Shown here in pieces: positions 11,061-23,000 of a DNA stretch of 64,000 bases. The stretch covers positions 805,513-869,512 of the forward strand of contig JANVCC010000219.1 of NCBI GenBank assembly GCA_025345505.1, given 5' to 3'. Numbering within the stretch: position 1 is the first letter of the stretch; each line of letters begins with the position of its first letter. A model generated the notes under the pieces. It was given only the letters and a program-made list of their open reading frames with translations. It did not search any database and was not told where the DNA came from. The DNA is from Todiramphus chloris collaris. Lineage: Eukaryota; Chordata; Aves; Coraciiformes; Alcedinidae. The translations under genes and the position numbers were made by a program.

Positions 11061-14000
11061 TTCTATCAGCTTTCATGTCTTTACATCTGCTGCCGGACGC
11101 TGGGGCAGCCGAGCGAGTGGGTTCTGGCTTGCTGGGAAGAATCTTGTTTTGGGGGGTACCCTGGGGCGCCAGGGCACAGGGTAATTTGGCAGGCGGGTGG
11201 TCCCTGCGCATCCTGCCCGATGGGTGCAAGTGCCAGGGTCTATGGCTGAGGTACCCGTCCTGGGGCTGTGACCGTATGGAATCGCCGAAGCCAAGCTGGT
11301 GTCTAGCTGGGGAATCGTTCAGAAGTGGTGTTTGCAAGGATTTAGGCTTGTGGGATGAAAGGCTTAACCCAAACTTGGGAAGGAGCATCCTCACCTGCGT
11401 CCAGACGTGAAAGCTCACGTGCTGGTGGTAACAGGGGTTGGAGTCTAAAGGTTTCTTCTTTAAAAGTAAAAGATGGATGTGTGGAGCCAAAATTCATCTT
11501 AGTAGCCTGAGAGGCTCTTCACCGGAGCCCACCCAGGAGAGAGCAGTGGTGGCCAACAGCCCCTCGGAGGTTGTGGAGATACTGCGTATCCCTCTGAGGA
11601 GATGATGCTGCAGGAGGGTTGATTTTGAGCCACCGCGAGTCCATCGGGGTGCCTAGATCATAGAATCATAGAATGTCAAGGGCTGGAGGGGACCTCGAGA
11701 GATCATCTAGTCCAACCCCCAAGTGATGCTGATGGAAGAGGTTGGATGCATTGGCTTTGCACCGGCAGGTCCTGGGCAGTGGCTGTAACTGGGTCTTCTT
11801 GCGAAACCAAGTGTATTTAGAGCTAACCGCGTGCTTTCTTGGGTCCTCTCTATGGAGAGCTTGGCTGTTCGTACTCCGGGGAGGGGTCTGTGGTTGCTCT
11901 ACCAGCATCACCCGGCCCTGTGCCTGGTGATTGCTGCTTTTCTGTGGAGTCTCCTTCTCTGGAGACATTCCAAATCCACCAGGATCTGTTCCTGTGTGAC
12001 CTGCTCTAGGTGATCCTGCTCTGGCAGGGGGGTTGGACGAGATGATCTTTCGAGATCCCTTCCAACGTGGAACATCCTGTGGAATTGGACCTCTCTGAGA
12101 CGGGGAAAGTCCACACGTTGTGCAGGCTGCTGGGGAGGACCGTTTGGCCGATCTTTCTTCAAGAGACTTGGGTCCCAAGCTAGGGAACTACTTCATGATC
12201 AGAGGTGATGAGATGCTCTTTAAAATAGCTTGACTCACCCCTAAGGCTTGAATTATTGTGTTCTTCTAATAATCACCCCTTCGGGGTGACCTGCTGCTGA
12301 TTTTAAATGCACGGTTCCCCTTTCTCCTTGCCTTTGGCCACTGTGGCTGCTGCTGCTGCAACCCAGGGCATGCTCCTGGATAAAAAACCTTCTCAACTTG
12401 TGCCCAGCAAAGCAAAAGACCATCTTGCAAAAGCAGCAGAAAATGCAGCTTTCACCTCGGATCCCAATTTCCCCGCCATAAAGCTCATCGTTTATACCGC
12501 ATTCATTTTTAATAGGTACCCTCCAAAGACAGAACCATGCATACAGCGATCGTGTTGGCTGAGTTACATGGGGAAAAAAAGCCTTTTAAATGCATGTTTT
12601 TAAAGTGATGCTGTCTCCAAGGCCAGTAAGAGGCTTTGCTGCTGAGTGGCTGGTGGCTCTGCAGCTGAGAGGAGTCCAAGATGGGATTTGCAGGAGCTGG
12701 AGTGGAAACTTCAGTCCCAGATGCTGTCTGGAGGTGTTCACCGTGATTAAACCCCACCCTGAGAAATCTTATTTACACTGTCTGTTAACACTCATGAGTG
12801 CTCAAAGCGTAAAGGATGCAGAATCCGACTGTGGTGTGGTGGTTTAAAGCTATCAACTGGAATATAATTAACAGCCAATTATTTTGGCGTGAATGGTAGT
12901 TTTCATCAGTTAGTCCAGGAAATGTCTAAATTGCATTAATTTAATCGCTGCGGCAGATCTGGAAGGGGCTGGAGCGAGCCAGGGATGGGGCTCATCCCTG
13001 TGGGGCAATGCCTCCTTCCCCCCCAGGGGGTCAGGGATGAGAGTGCATGGACAGCCCACCCCCTAAAATGGTTAAAAAGATAAGGGAAAAGTAAAAAAGG
13101 GTAAAAATGCTGGAGAAAATGTGCTGTAGAAGCTTTTTGCATCGGGGTCATTGCACTCGGGAGGTGGTTCCGAAGAGCAAATTTAACTTTGCACCCCAGT
13201 ATCGCAATACTTGCAAGGTTGAACTGCAAAAAGGATTTATAAAAAATGATTTATTCTCTGGGTTATCATTTTGCATCGGGTTGGGGATGCTCGTGGAGCC
13301 CCGGGTGCAGAGTGCTGAGCCCTGAGCCTTGCTCAAGAGGGTCGAGAGCCATGTACATCTCCTTCATGGCTTCAGACAGAGATACGGACCCCGGCAGCTC
13401 CCAGGAGCTGTGGAAATCCCCCCCCGAGCTATCTGCATGTGGAAGAAATAGAGGCAGAAATGAGGATTCCATTTTGGCCCTATTTTCCCAATTATTGGAA
13501 CTTTTCTGTAAAAACCACCCAGAGCTGCCTGCAAATATCACTTTTCGGGTCGTATTTTTACGTGCTTAAACTTGGCATAGCAGCAGGGAATTCTTCCCCC
13601 TCCCCGTTTTAAAACAAAGTTAAAATTTCCCTTTGGAGCTGAGTCGTTCTCTTAATGCAATTTATGCAAATAAACCAGGTCTTGTCCATAGGACCCTCTT
13701 GAGCTGGAGATGCTGGTGGAGACAGGACGGACACTTGAAGGAGAGCGATGGGAAGCAGATGCTCAGTGCTTCTGGGGTGAACTGCTTGGGGTGGGGGGGA
13801 TAATTGTGTTGCTGGAAATGGAAAGAAGGGCAATTACAGGTGTAGGGCAGAGTGTGGGGGTCCCTGCTTCGGTCCAGTCCTTCTGGCAGCAGGTACTATC
13901 AAACAGCTTGATATGACACAAGAAATCACCCATTAAGTAGTTTCCAAAGGAAACTGAGGAGAGCAGATGCTGTGGCTCCCATTGCTTCCCTGAATCACCA

Positions 14001-17000
14001 CCTTCTTGCCCAGAAAACCCTTTAAAAACGTGCCAGGAAGAGTGCACAGGGTTTAATTTGTCTCGAAGGCCGTTCCTGGTTTCTCCGGTGAAGGCATCAG
14101 CAGCATCTCCAGGAGGGAGTTGGGAAGAGAGCAAGGACGGCAACACTTTGATGTGCTAGAAGAGCTGATGGTGTCTCTTGTGCTGTTTGAGCCTCGAGTT
14201 TTTTTCCCCTTCAGACCTTGGCTGTGTGGATTGTGCTTTTCAATGTGTGTGTGTATATAGATATATATACATTGAAAAGCACAATATATATATATTAAAA
14301 AAAACAGACTGTGCTTTGCAGTATATATATATTGCACACCGGGTATCTGTTGCAAAACCAAACACTCACTGCAAGACCAAATATGCCCTGCAAACCCCAA
14401 TATCTATTGCAAAGCACGATCACGTTTTTGTGTGTGTGTAAATATATATATATCTTAAATTTTATTTATATATATATAAGCAAGAACCTTGGGTAGCTGG
14501 CTGATCCTGAGCTCACTAATTCAGGCTTCTCCATAGGCTTTGGATGCAGCCGAAGCCACGTGCCCAGCAGCGGGGTGCTGCTCCTTTCCAGACTGAGCCT
14601 ATAGCTTCTTCTAGATCTGGGATGTTAAGCTTTCGGTAGTTTCTGCCTGTCTAGAAAGGAGCTTTAGAAGAAACCACTGCAAATCTGCTTTTTTGGGGTT
14701 TTTTTTTTTCAGCCATTGGAATGGACTGCCCAGGGAGGTGGTGGAGTCACCGTCCTTGGAGGTGTTTAAAGACAGGCACTGAGTGCCACGGTCTGGTTGA
14801 TGTGGTGATGTTGGGTCATAGGCTGGGCTTGATGATCTCAGAGGGCTTTTCTGTGGCTCTCCTCTGGGATTCTCTGCAGGATCCACCCCCCAGGCTGCCC
14901 TTCCTTGGACTTGTTCCCCTTCTTTGACTTCCCAGAGGGGTCCCCAGCAAGGAGGGGATTTTTTTGTGGCTTTCCACCAGAACGGTGCGATTTGCAGATA
15001 TCTGCGGGCTCGCTCACCCTTCTGCAAGCTGCTCTGCCTGGATCCTCCTCTGCTGGGTGATCATTTGCCCGGGAATATCCCCCTGTTCTCTCCAGGGTGA
15101 AGCAGCTTGCGAGGAAAAGCAAAACCAAATTATTGGTGGAGGTAAAAAAAAACACAACAACAACAACAAAAAAAAAAACCCCAACAAAAGCAGAGCAATT
15201 GCAGCAGCCAGTTTGTGGCATCGTGTGGGGCTTGCTGTGGCCAGGGAAGGTTTAGCACAGTAAATATTACACCCCGTTGGAGTCCCTCGTGGTTCCTCAC
15301 CAGGTTCCCAAAGGCTGGAGGGGAACCTCTGGGTTTCTGCAGCCCCGGGGGGAAGGTGCCTTTGGCATCGGCCACCTCTTGCTTTTTGCTTTCCAGAAAA
15401 CCCTTTGGACTGCCCCAAAACCCCCAGCCCGGAGCTCGACTGTTCCTCGTTAGTGACTTTATTGCTAAATAATTTACAGAATGGGGCCTTGCCAGTTTTC
15501 ATCCGGGAAGCATTTCAAGTATGCAAACCAGATTCGATGCCTTCCTGGCGCAGCTGCCGGCGGGGCCGTGGGGAGCCTCCTCTCCCCGTCCTGCCGCCGG
15601 CTCCGCGAACCCTCTGGAAAGGAAACGCCTCGGAGCACGTGCGGGGAGACCTGGGCAAAAATAAGGGGGAAAATCCCCTCTATTTTGTGTCCGGCGAGTG
15701 TCCCCCAGGCTGCCTGACACGCGGTGGCACTGGGGACAGGACCCACGGGCACGGTGGAGACCTGAGAAATCACTAAGCCCCTTTGGACGGGTAAAGGGGG
15801 TTTCTCTGCCTGCTCTCAAAGCGAGGGGAAAAGCAAAATCAAACTGTTCACACGCTCACATGAGTCATTTTGGCTCCTATAGAGGATTGCAGCAGCGGTG
15901 CACGGCCAAAGAGCATTTTGCAGGAAGAGGATGGGGAGGGAGGGAGGCGAGGGTGATGGGTGCAATGTGGAAAGAGCAGAAATAGGCTTTCTTTCACCAA
16001 GCAGCAGTTGCAGCCGTAGGAAAAGAGGTTGCTGGAGCTTCCCCCAGCACCCGGCTGGGGTGTGCTGGGATGCTCTGGCCACGACACTGCTTTGGGGGGG
16101 GGTAGTGGTTGCTGGGAACAGAGCTGAAAAGTTCAATGGTTCTGATCTGCCAGTGCAAGCGTTGTTTGCCCCTCCCCAGTCTCAGAGGGCAGTTGTTGGG
16201 TTTTTGTTGAGTTCACCCCGAATGTGTGGATGCCTAGAGGCAGAACTGCAGTGTATCATATGGGGGGGGGCACAGTGAGCCCAGCAGCTTTGCAGGACAC
16301 TGGCCACATGGGCATCCCATCAGCGAGGGGTTTAGATGCGGAGGTGCTTATTGTTTTGCTACCCTCATTCTACATCACCATTTCCTTCTGGTTTTTTAAT
16401 GCACAGAGCAGAAACTAACAGCTAGGAGAGGGCCCTCCCCTTCATGTTCCCCCCTCCTCCTCCATTCCTGGGGTGCCGTGAGCATGGCTGCAGGTTTTGG
16501 GCCGTGCACAGCAGTTTTGCATGCCAGGGGTTGGGGGGGGGTCACCCTGGCAGCAGCGTTTGCCCGGGGTTTGAGTTTGCTGCCGGGAGCCGTCGGTCAC
16601 TTCCTCGCATTGTGTCTCCTCTTCCTCCAGCGCTGCTGCGGGAGGAGGTGGCCCAGCTGCAGGAGGAGGTTCACCTGCTCCGGCAAATGAAGGAAATGTT
16701 GACGAAAGACCTGGAGGAGACGCACGGCAGCAAGACGCCCGAGGTCCTCTCGGCCACCGAGCTGAAGGTGCAGCTGGCGCAGAAGGAGCAGGAGCTGGCG
16801 CGCGCCAAGGAGGCTCTGCAGGGTAAGGGCTGCGCGTCCCCCGTCTCCTGGTTTAACCCCACCTGAAACGGGGCAGCCTCTCCCCAGGACCCTAAAGTTT
16901 CCAGAAGTTCATTAACAACGAGAGGAAAAGCCACCCCTTTTCTTTGCACTGCACTCATTCGCTGCGTGCACGCAGCCGGGATGTGACCGTGGGGCAGTGC

Positions 17001-20000
17001 TCTCCGGGACCCCCAGCTCTCCCTTCCCAGTGGTGCTGAGATGGGAAAAACCAGCATGGGAAATGGGGGAGGGGGGTTGCAGCATTGCAAAGTGATTCCT
17101 CCGTGGGTAGTAATAGAACAGAGCAGCTGAAATGCAGCTGGAGATGTTTGCGAGGTGGGGGCAGGTTGGATTTGAGCCCCTCGGAGTCTCCTGGTGAGTG
17201 CAGTTTTTCTCATTGCACGTGGAATTCTCATGGGCGCTGCAGAAAGCAGAGGCTGGGTCTCCAGGTGATGTGCAGGGTCTCTTTTTCTCCTCTCCTTCTT
17301 TTTCTCCTCTCCTTCTTTTTCTCCTCTCCTTCTCCTCCTCTCCTCCTTCTTCTTCTCCTCTCCTCCTTCTCCTCCTCTCCTCCTTCTTCTTCTCCTCTCC
17401 TTCTTCTTCTTCTCCTCTCCTTCTTCTCCTCCTCCTCTCCTTCTTCTTCTTCTCCTCTCCTCCTTCTCCTCCTCCTCTCCTCCTTCTCCTCCTCCTCTNN
17501 NNNNNNNNTCCTTCTCCTCCTCCTCTCCTCCTTCTCCTCCTCCTCTCCTCCTTCTTCTCCTCCTCTCCTCCTTCTTCTCCTCCTCTCCTCCTTCTTCTCC
17601 TCGTCTCCTTCTTCTTCTCCTCTCCTTCTTTTTCTCTCTCTCCTTCTCTCCTCTTCTCTCCCTGCCTGGAGTTGTGTGTTTTCACGGCCGTGCTCTCCCC
17701 CCAGCTCGGTGCCGGCACAGTGAGCTCACAGCGAGCCCCGGACCAGGCTGCGCAGAGCAAAAGGCAGCATTGCAGCTTTTCCTCCCCAGAACCGAGCTGC
17801 GAGTAAGCCCCGAGTAAGCCCCGGCGGGGCGGTTTGTTAGCTGCACTCGAACCGGGGGATGATCCCGAGCTGGGCAACACTCTTCGTGCGTCAAACCCTG
17901 GCAGCTCCGCGGCTCTAAATATCATCTGAAATCCCCAGCATACCGAGTGTAACTTCCACTTGTCAGCTCGTGTTTGCGGATTATGAAGGGAGGCTGTCAA
18001 AAGTTTTCAGGCTCAGCGTCGGAGCGGCGTGGGACAGAGAAGCCCCAGCCCAGCACGTCTCTCCCCGCCCTAGCTGGGATACTGGGGTGTGTGGGGCAGG
18101 GGATTGGGCTGAGTCTGTATTTGGGGAGGGGAGTTTTGGAAAGCTTCATTTTATCGCTCTCTGATTGGCAGAAAGTGTTCCTATAAATTAGTAACAGCCA
18201 AAATGCCTTGGAAATCTTCCCCTACCCACCCCCAGCGCAGTCTCCAGTAGCAGGAAATGCCCTGGGTTTGTAAAACTGTAAGTGGAGAAGAAAAACCTTA
18301 ATGAGAGAATATTTGTTCAGTGTGGAGCAGGAGAGGGAAGTGCTGATAAATGCAAAATGCAGAAAAGCAGGGCTATTTTCAGACGACTTGCACAAAGAGT
18401 AAGTCGTCTCAGGAGCTGTGGTGAGGTCATGCACGCTTCTGGGGAGGACAGGACAGAGAAAAAGCGAGTTTGGCTTCAGAGTCCTGAGAATTTAAGGACT
18501 ATAACGTTGGGTTTTCTTAGTGGCTGCTCTATTTGCTGCTGGGATTGGTTTTCCAGCACTTCTCTGCAGGTGCGGTGGCGGGAAGAGGGAATCTCAGCTT
18601 GCACTTGGAAAGCTGCATAATAAGAAGCCTTTTAAAGTCGATGCTGCTTCCCTCCCCTGCAATATTGGACAGCTTTTGCTTAGTTTGGAAAAGCTCCCTG
18701 AGCTGGATCCGGCCCCAGGGGCTGGGCTGGAGGCACTGGGCAGCAGAGCAGGCTTAGCGCAGCGGTGGGTATGGAGACGGGGAATGTGGAAACGGGATCA
18801 GCAGCTGGATGGGGGGAGAAGAAAAAAATAAATCCTTTTTCCTTTCCATGAAAAATTGGCTGTAGAGAAATGTAGCCAAAAGGGGAGGAAGAATGGGAGT
18901 AACTGCTGGTGGCTGGTTCTGCCAGGAGAAATGTATCTGCTGAGAAAGGCATCTGGGGAAGAATGGCTCTATATTAAGGAGCTGCAGAATACGTCAGAGC
19001 AGGGAGTTGGGGGAAACCTGGCTGTGCTGTCCCACAGCTCAGGGCTTTGTGTTGGTCATCTCCAGGGAGCAGCTCCCTCCTTGCAGCATCCACCTCTACA
19101 GAGCCCTGCGCTCCTCGCAGGAAGATGCCCCGTGCCCGGCAGCATCATGCCTGTGCCCTCCACGGCTCCTGTGTGCTGGCTTGAGCAGATAAATGATATG
19201 GAAATCCATCATTCTTGCTGGTTCTGAGCCTGGAAGCAGCAGTTCAGATAGATACGGCTCACTGGGCCGTGAGGCAGAGGGAAGCGGAGAGGGTTTGCCA
19301 GCAGGGTTTGTTCTGGGGAGCTCCAGCAGCTGTAACAACCTTTGGTTCGTGGTGGGCTGGGTGGGTTCATCCTCCCTCCTCAGCAGTGCTTTTCATGGAG
19401 GAGGGTGGGTTCATCCTGCCTCCTCAGCAGTGCTTTTCATGGAGGAGGGTGGGTTCATCCTCCCTCCTCAGCAGTGCTTTTCATGGAGGAGGGTGGGTTC
19501 ATCCTCCCTCCTCAGCAGTGCTTTTCCCACCACCCCGGGGGTGAAGCCTGTGCAGCGTCCTCCCCGTGCTGTGCTGCAGAGGGAGGGTCTGGACCAACAC
19601 AGGGATGCTCGAGAGGTTCCTGTATCCCTGGCAGCATCTGCTTTATGCATCTTTATTGCTCCTTTTTCTGGGCCATTCCATCTCTTGCACTTTTTTCTTT
19701 TTTTATTTTTTTTAAATCCATTAACATCTAAATAAAATCCCACAGTGCTGCATCTGTCCTATTGTCCTCTCCTCCGTTGCTGGGGCTGGGACTCTCCGAG
19801 TCGCGCTTATGGTATGAACAGTTATTTTTTTCCCCTGGCTGGAAAGAGGTGGATGTGGTGTGGATTTCTGATGTGGAAATCTCTGACGGGGGAAGTTGCA
19901 GACAGCTTTATTACAGTGGGGTCCTGCTGCGGGAAGGGCCCGGGACCAAGTGCCTGGAGGACTCGAGGAGCCTCTTGGCCAGGTGACATCTGTGAGCATG

Positions 20001-23000
20001 TGGGCTCGTGGCAGAAACCCCATTTCTGAGGAGGTTTAGCCCATATGCTGGAGCTCGCCTGCGGGATCGTCACGCAGAGACCAGACCTGGTTTCTCTTTC
20101 CTTTTCAAGTGCCAAGGTGGAGACCTCAGGCTGGCTTTCCCCCCTGCTCAGGAAGCTATGAACCAACTTCACGTCTGCTCTGCGAATGGGTTGTAGCCCA
20201 GTGCCCTCCATCCCAAACCCACAGCTCAGAGCTGTGGCCGGCCTGGAGATGGCATTTGGGCTGGGACAAGCCTCCTGCAGAAACCCCTGTCACTCCTGGC
20301 TGGCTGCAGCAAGAGAATGGGTAGCAAAGAAACGAGTGGACAGAAGTCCCAGATGGATGGGTGTCCTGGCAGATGGGTGTCCTGGCAGATGGGTGTCCCA
20401 GCCAAAGAAGCCCCCTCCACCAAAAGAACGTGGGGCTCTGTACAGAAAGCCACTTCTTTTCCTTTGGAGACTTAGATGGAATTCACAGCACAAGCCACTG
20501 ACCACCTTGCTGAGTGTTGGGGGACTGGTTTCGAAAGCCCTTGGCCTCTAGAAGGGTGTTTCCAGGTAAATTCCCTCCCCAAGGCAAATGCCTCACCTAA
20601 TTTCTTCCTGAAATTGGGCGTCGCACTCGAATTTCCTGCTTGTGCCCGGGAGCGAGCGCTGGCTCTGCCCGGTGCTGCGTGGCATCGACGTCTTCCACGG
20701 CCAGATCTTCTCTGCAGACGGTGGTGGCTGCACCCCAGGAGCCCATGCACCTATTTCATGACAAGGCAAGGGGCAGTGCTGCAATTCCTGTGCAGGACTG
20801 ACTGATTTTACGGGTTGCTCGTGGTGACCATACTGAATTTCATGGCTGGGATGGAGAAACAGGAGAAACTCAGTGACCGTTAATGGGACAGGGTGAGTTT
20901 ACGCGTTCCTTTTGCGTGGGGCAAGAGGCTTCCCTGCGTTAGGAAATACGGATGTGATTCAGTAAGGGATAAAGTCAGCTTCAGTTCCCATCCTGGCTGG
21001 AAGATCCCCATGGCACAGGGCGAGAGGACTCACAAGCGGGTGGGAGTCGTAGGAAGCCACTCTTGGGGAGTGTGCTTGGGCTGTTCTTCTTGGCTTGTGT
21101 TTGGGCTCTGCTGCTTCACCCCGGGAGTGGAAAGCCAGGCAGACGCTGCTTCTATGCTCCAAACATAGTTTTTTTTTTTATCTAATAGCACATTTCCAAA
21201 GTAGTCAAACTAATTATTATCCCTATGGCCTCCAAACAAATCTGAGCTAGATGGTGTGACCACCACCGCCGCATTTTCCCTTCATTTGAGATTATTCTTT
21301 TCAAAGAGGGGGGATGGTATTTATAGCAGCCTCCCTCCTAGGTGGGCAGCTCTCTGGTTTTAGCATGAATAACGTGTCCAGAGAAGGGCACCAGGATGCT
21401 CAGAGCCTGGAGCACCTCTGCTATGGGGACAGACTGAGAGAGTTGGGGTTGGTCAGGCTGGAGAAGAGAAGGCTCCGGGGAGACCTTATTGTGGCCTTCC
21501 AGTATCTGAAGGGGGCTACAAGAAAGCTGGGGAGGGACTTGTTAGGCTGTGGGGCAGGGACAGGACTGGAGGGAATGGATTAAAACTAGAGAGAAGTGGA
21601 TTCAGGTTGGACAGGAGGAAGAATTTCTTCCCCAGGAGGGTGGTGAGACCCTGGCCCAGGCTGCCCAGAGAGGTGGGGGAAGCCCCATCCTTGGAAGTGT
21701 TGAAGCCCAGGCTGGCTGGGGCTGTGAGCACCCTGCTCTAGTGGGAGGTGTCCCTGCCCATGGCAGGGGGGTTGGCACTGGGTGAGCTTTAGGGTCCCTT
21801 CCAACCCTGACCATGCTATGATCTGTGATTCTATGAAGTATCCAGTTCCCATCCAGAAGCTGTTAGGTAATGAGGCCGGACAGGGACCGTGGGGTGGTGG
21901 CATCGCCGGGCTGTGCCAGCCGTGCTGCTCCCCTGGGCGAGGCTGTGCTGCTCAGGCTGGTGCAGCGGAGCAGTTAAGATTTTAGCTGGGGAGGTAAAGC
22001 TGGAAACAGAAAGTTCTAGGAGGGGTGGATTTTTAATTGTTTTGTCTCTGAGAGGATCCCAGCACGGAGCCTGTCCCGTTACTGGTCTGCATCCATCCTC
22101 CTCCTCCCGAAGCAGTGATGCTTGGGGCATGGATCATGTGGCAGGAGGTGGAAGCTCAAATGACAGGGAGTGCAGGTTGACCTGGCGCAGGATTACTGGT
22201 GCAGACTGGGATGGGGGGGGTGGGGAGAGAGCTGGGGGTTTCACGCCACCATTCCCAACCCATCCTTCCCACCGCTTGCTCCTGAGTCCAGGCAGTGCTG
22301 GTAGGACCCCCACCTTCCATTTTTGCCATGTCTTTGGGTGTGAGGGGAGAATAAATAATGCAAATAAGCTGAGTTGAGAGAAATACTTCCCACTCTCGGT
22401 GTGGGTTTAGGGTTTCTTGCTTCCCTTGGTGTTGGTTTATGAACAGATGAGAAGTTTTGCCAGAGCCCACCACGTGGATGGGCTCTGGGAGAGTTTATTT
22501 AGCTATTCCTGGCAGGATTGGGATACACAAACCTAACCCTGGATCATGAGATCCAGGGATACTGGACCATGAGATCCGGGGATCCTGGATCATGATCCAG
22601 GATCATGAGATGAAGAAGAAAAAGCCATTTCACCTGCTGGGATGGCCCCGATAGTGAAAACCTGCTCTGTTCCTCCTTGGCTGCCCCTGCCATCACACCC
22701 TGGACCGCGACAGCTCGTTTTCCCCCGCGGAGTAATTAGCTGGCCGTGTTTGCTGAGAAGGTAGGAACCTAGGGAAGGGCCAGGAGCCACTGGCAACACT
22801 GGCCACTCACTTCTGCCGGACTTGGTATTTTTCTCCTGCCTCTTTCAATTAATCTCCTATTAATTGGGTTTGGAATTCAGTTCTTAAATGACTGATAAAC
22901 CATCTTTAAGCTTAGGAGCCGTGTGGTTTTGGAGGAGGGTAATGGGAGGGGGGGTGAAAGAAGTGCTTTAATTTCAGCAAATCTCTCAGATATGAACTGA

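Larger units (their letters stand above)
11061..16630 (+). other. KAZN: KAZN intron between alternative first exon and first shared exon
   Basis: No supported exon. It contains CR1 pieces (11655-11725, 11940-12085, 14712-14860), a hairpin with AT dinucleotide tracts (14230-14480), an A/CAA-rich stretch near 15150-15185 and a moderately GC-rich patch at 15540-15760. The best open frames are short and lack exon signatures. Confidence 0.6.

Noticed and set aside
16912..18000. 362-codon minus-strand frame rich in Glu/Arg/Lys and its 200-codon plus-strand counterparts
   Set aside because: Generated by the pyrimidine tract, which has no stop codons in either strand by composition; it also crosses the 10-N gap.
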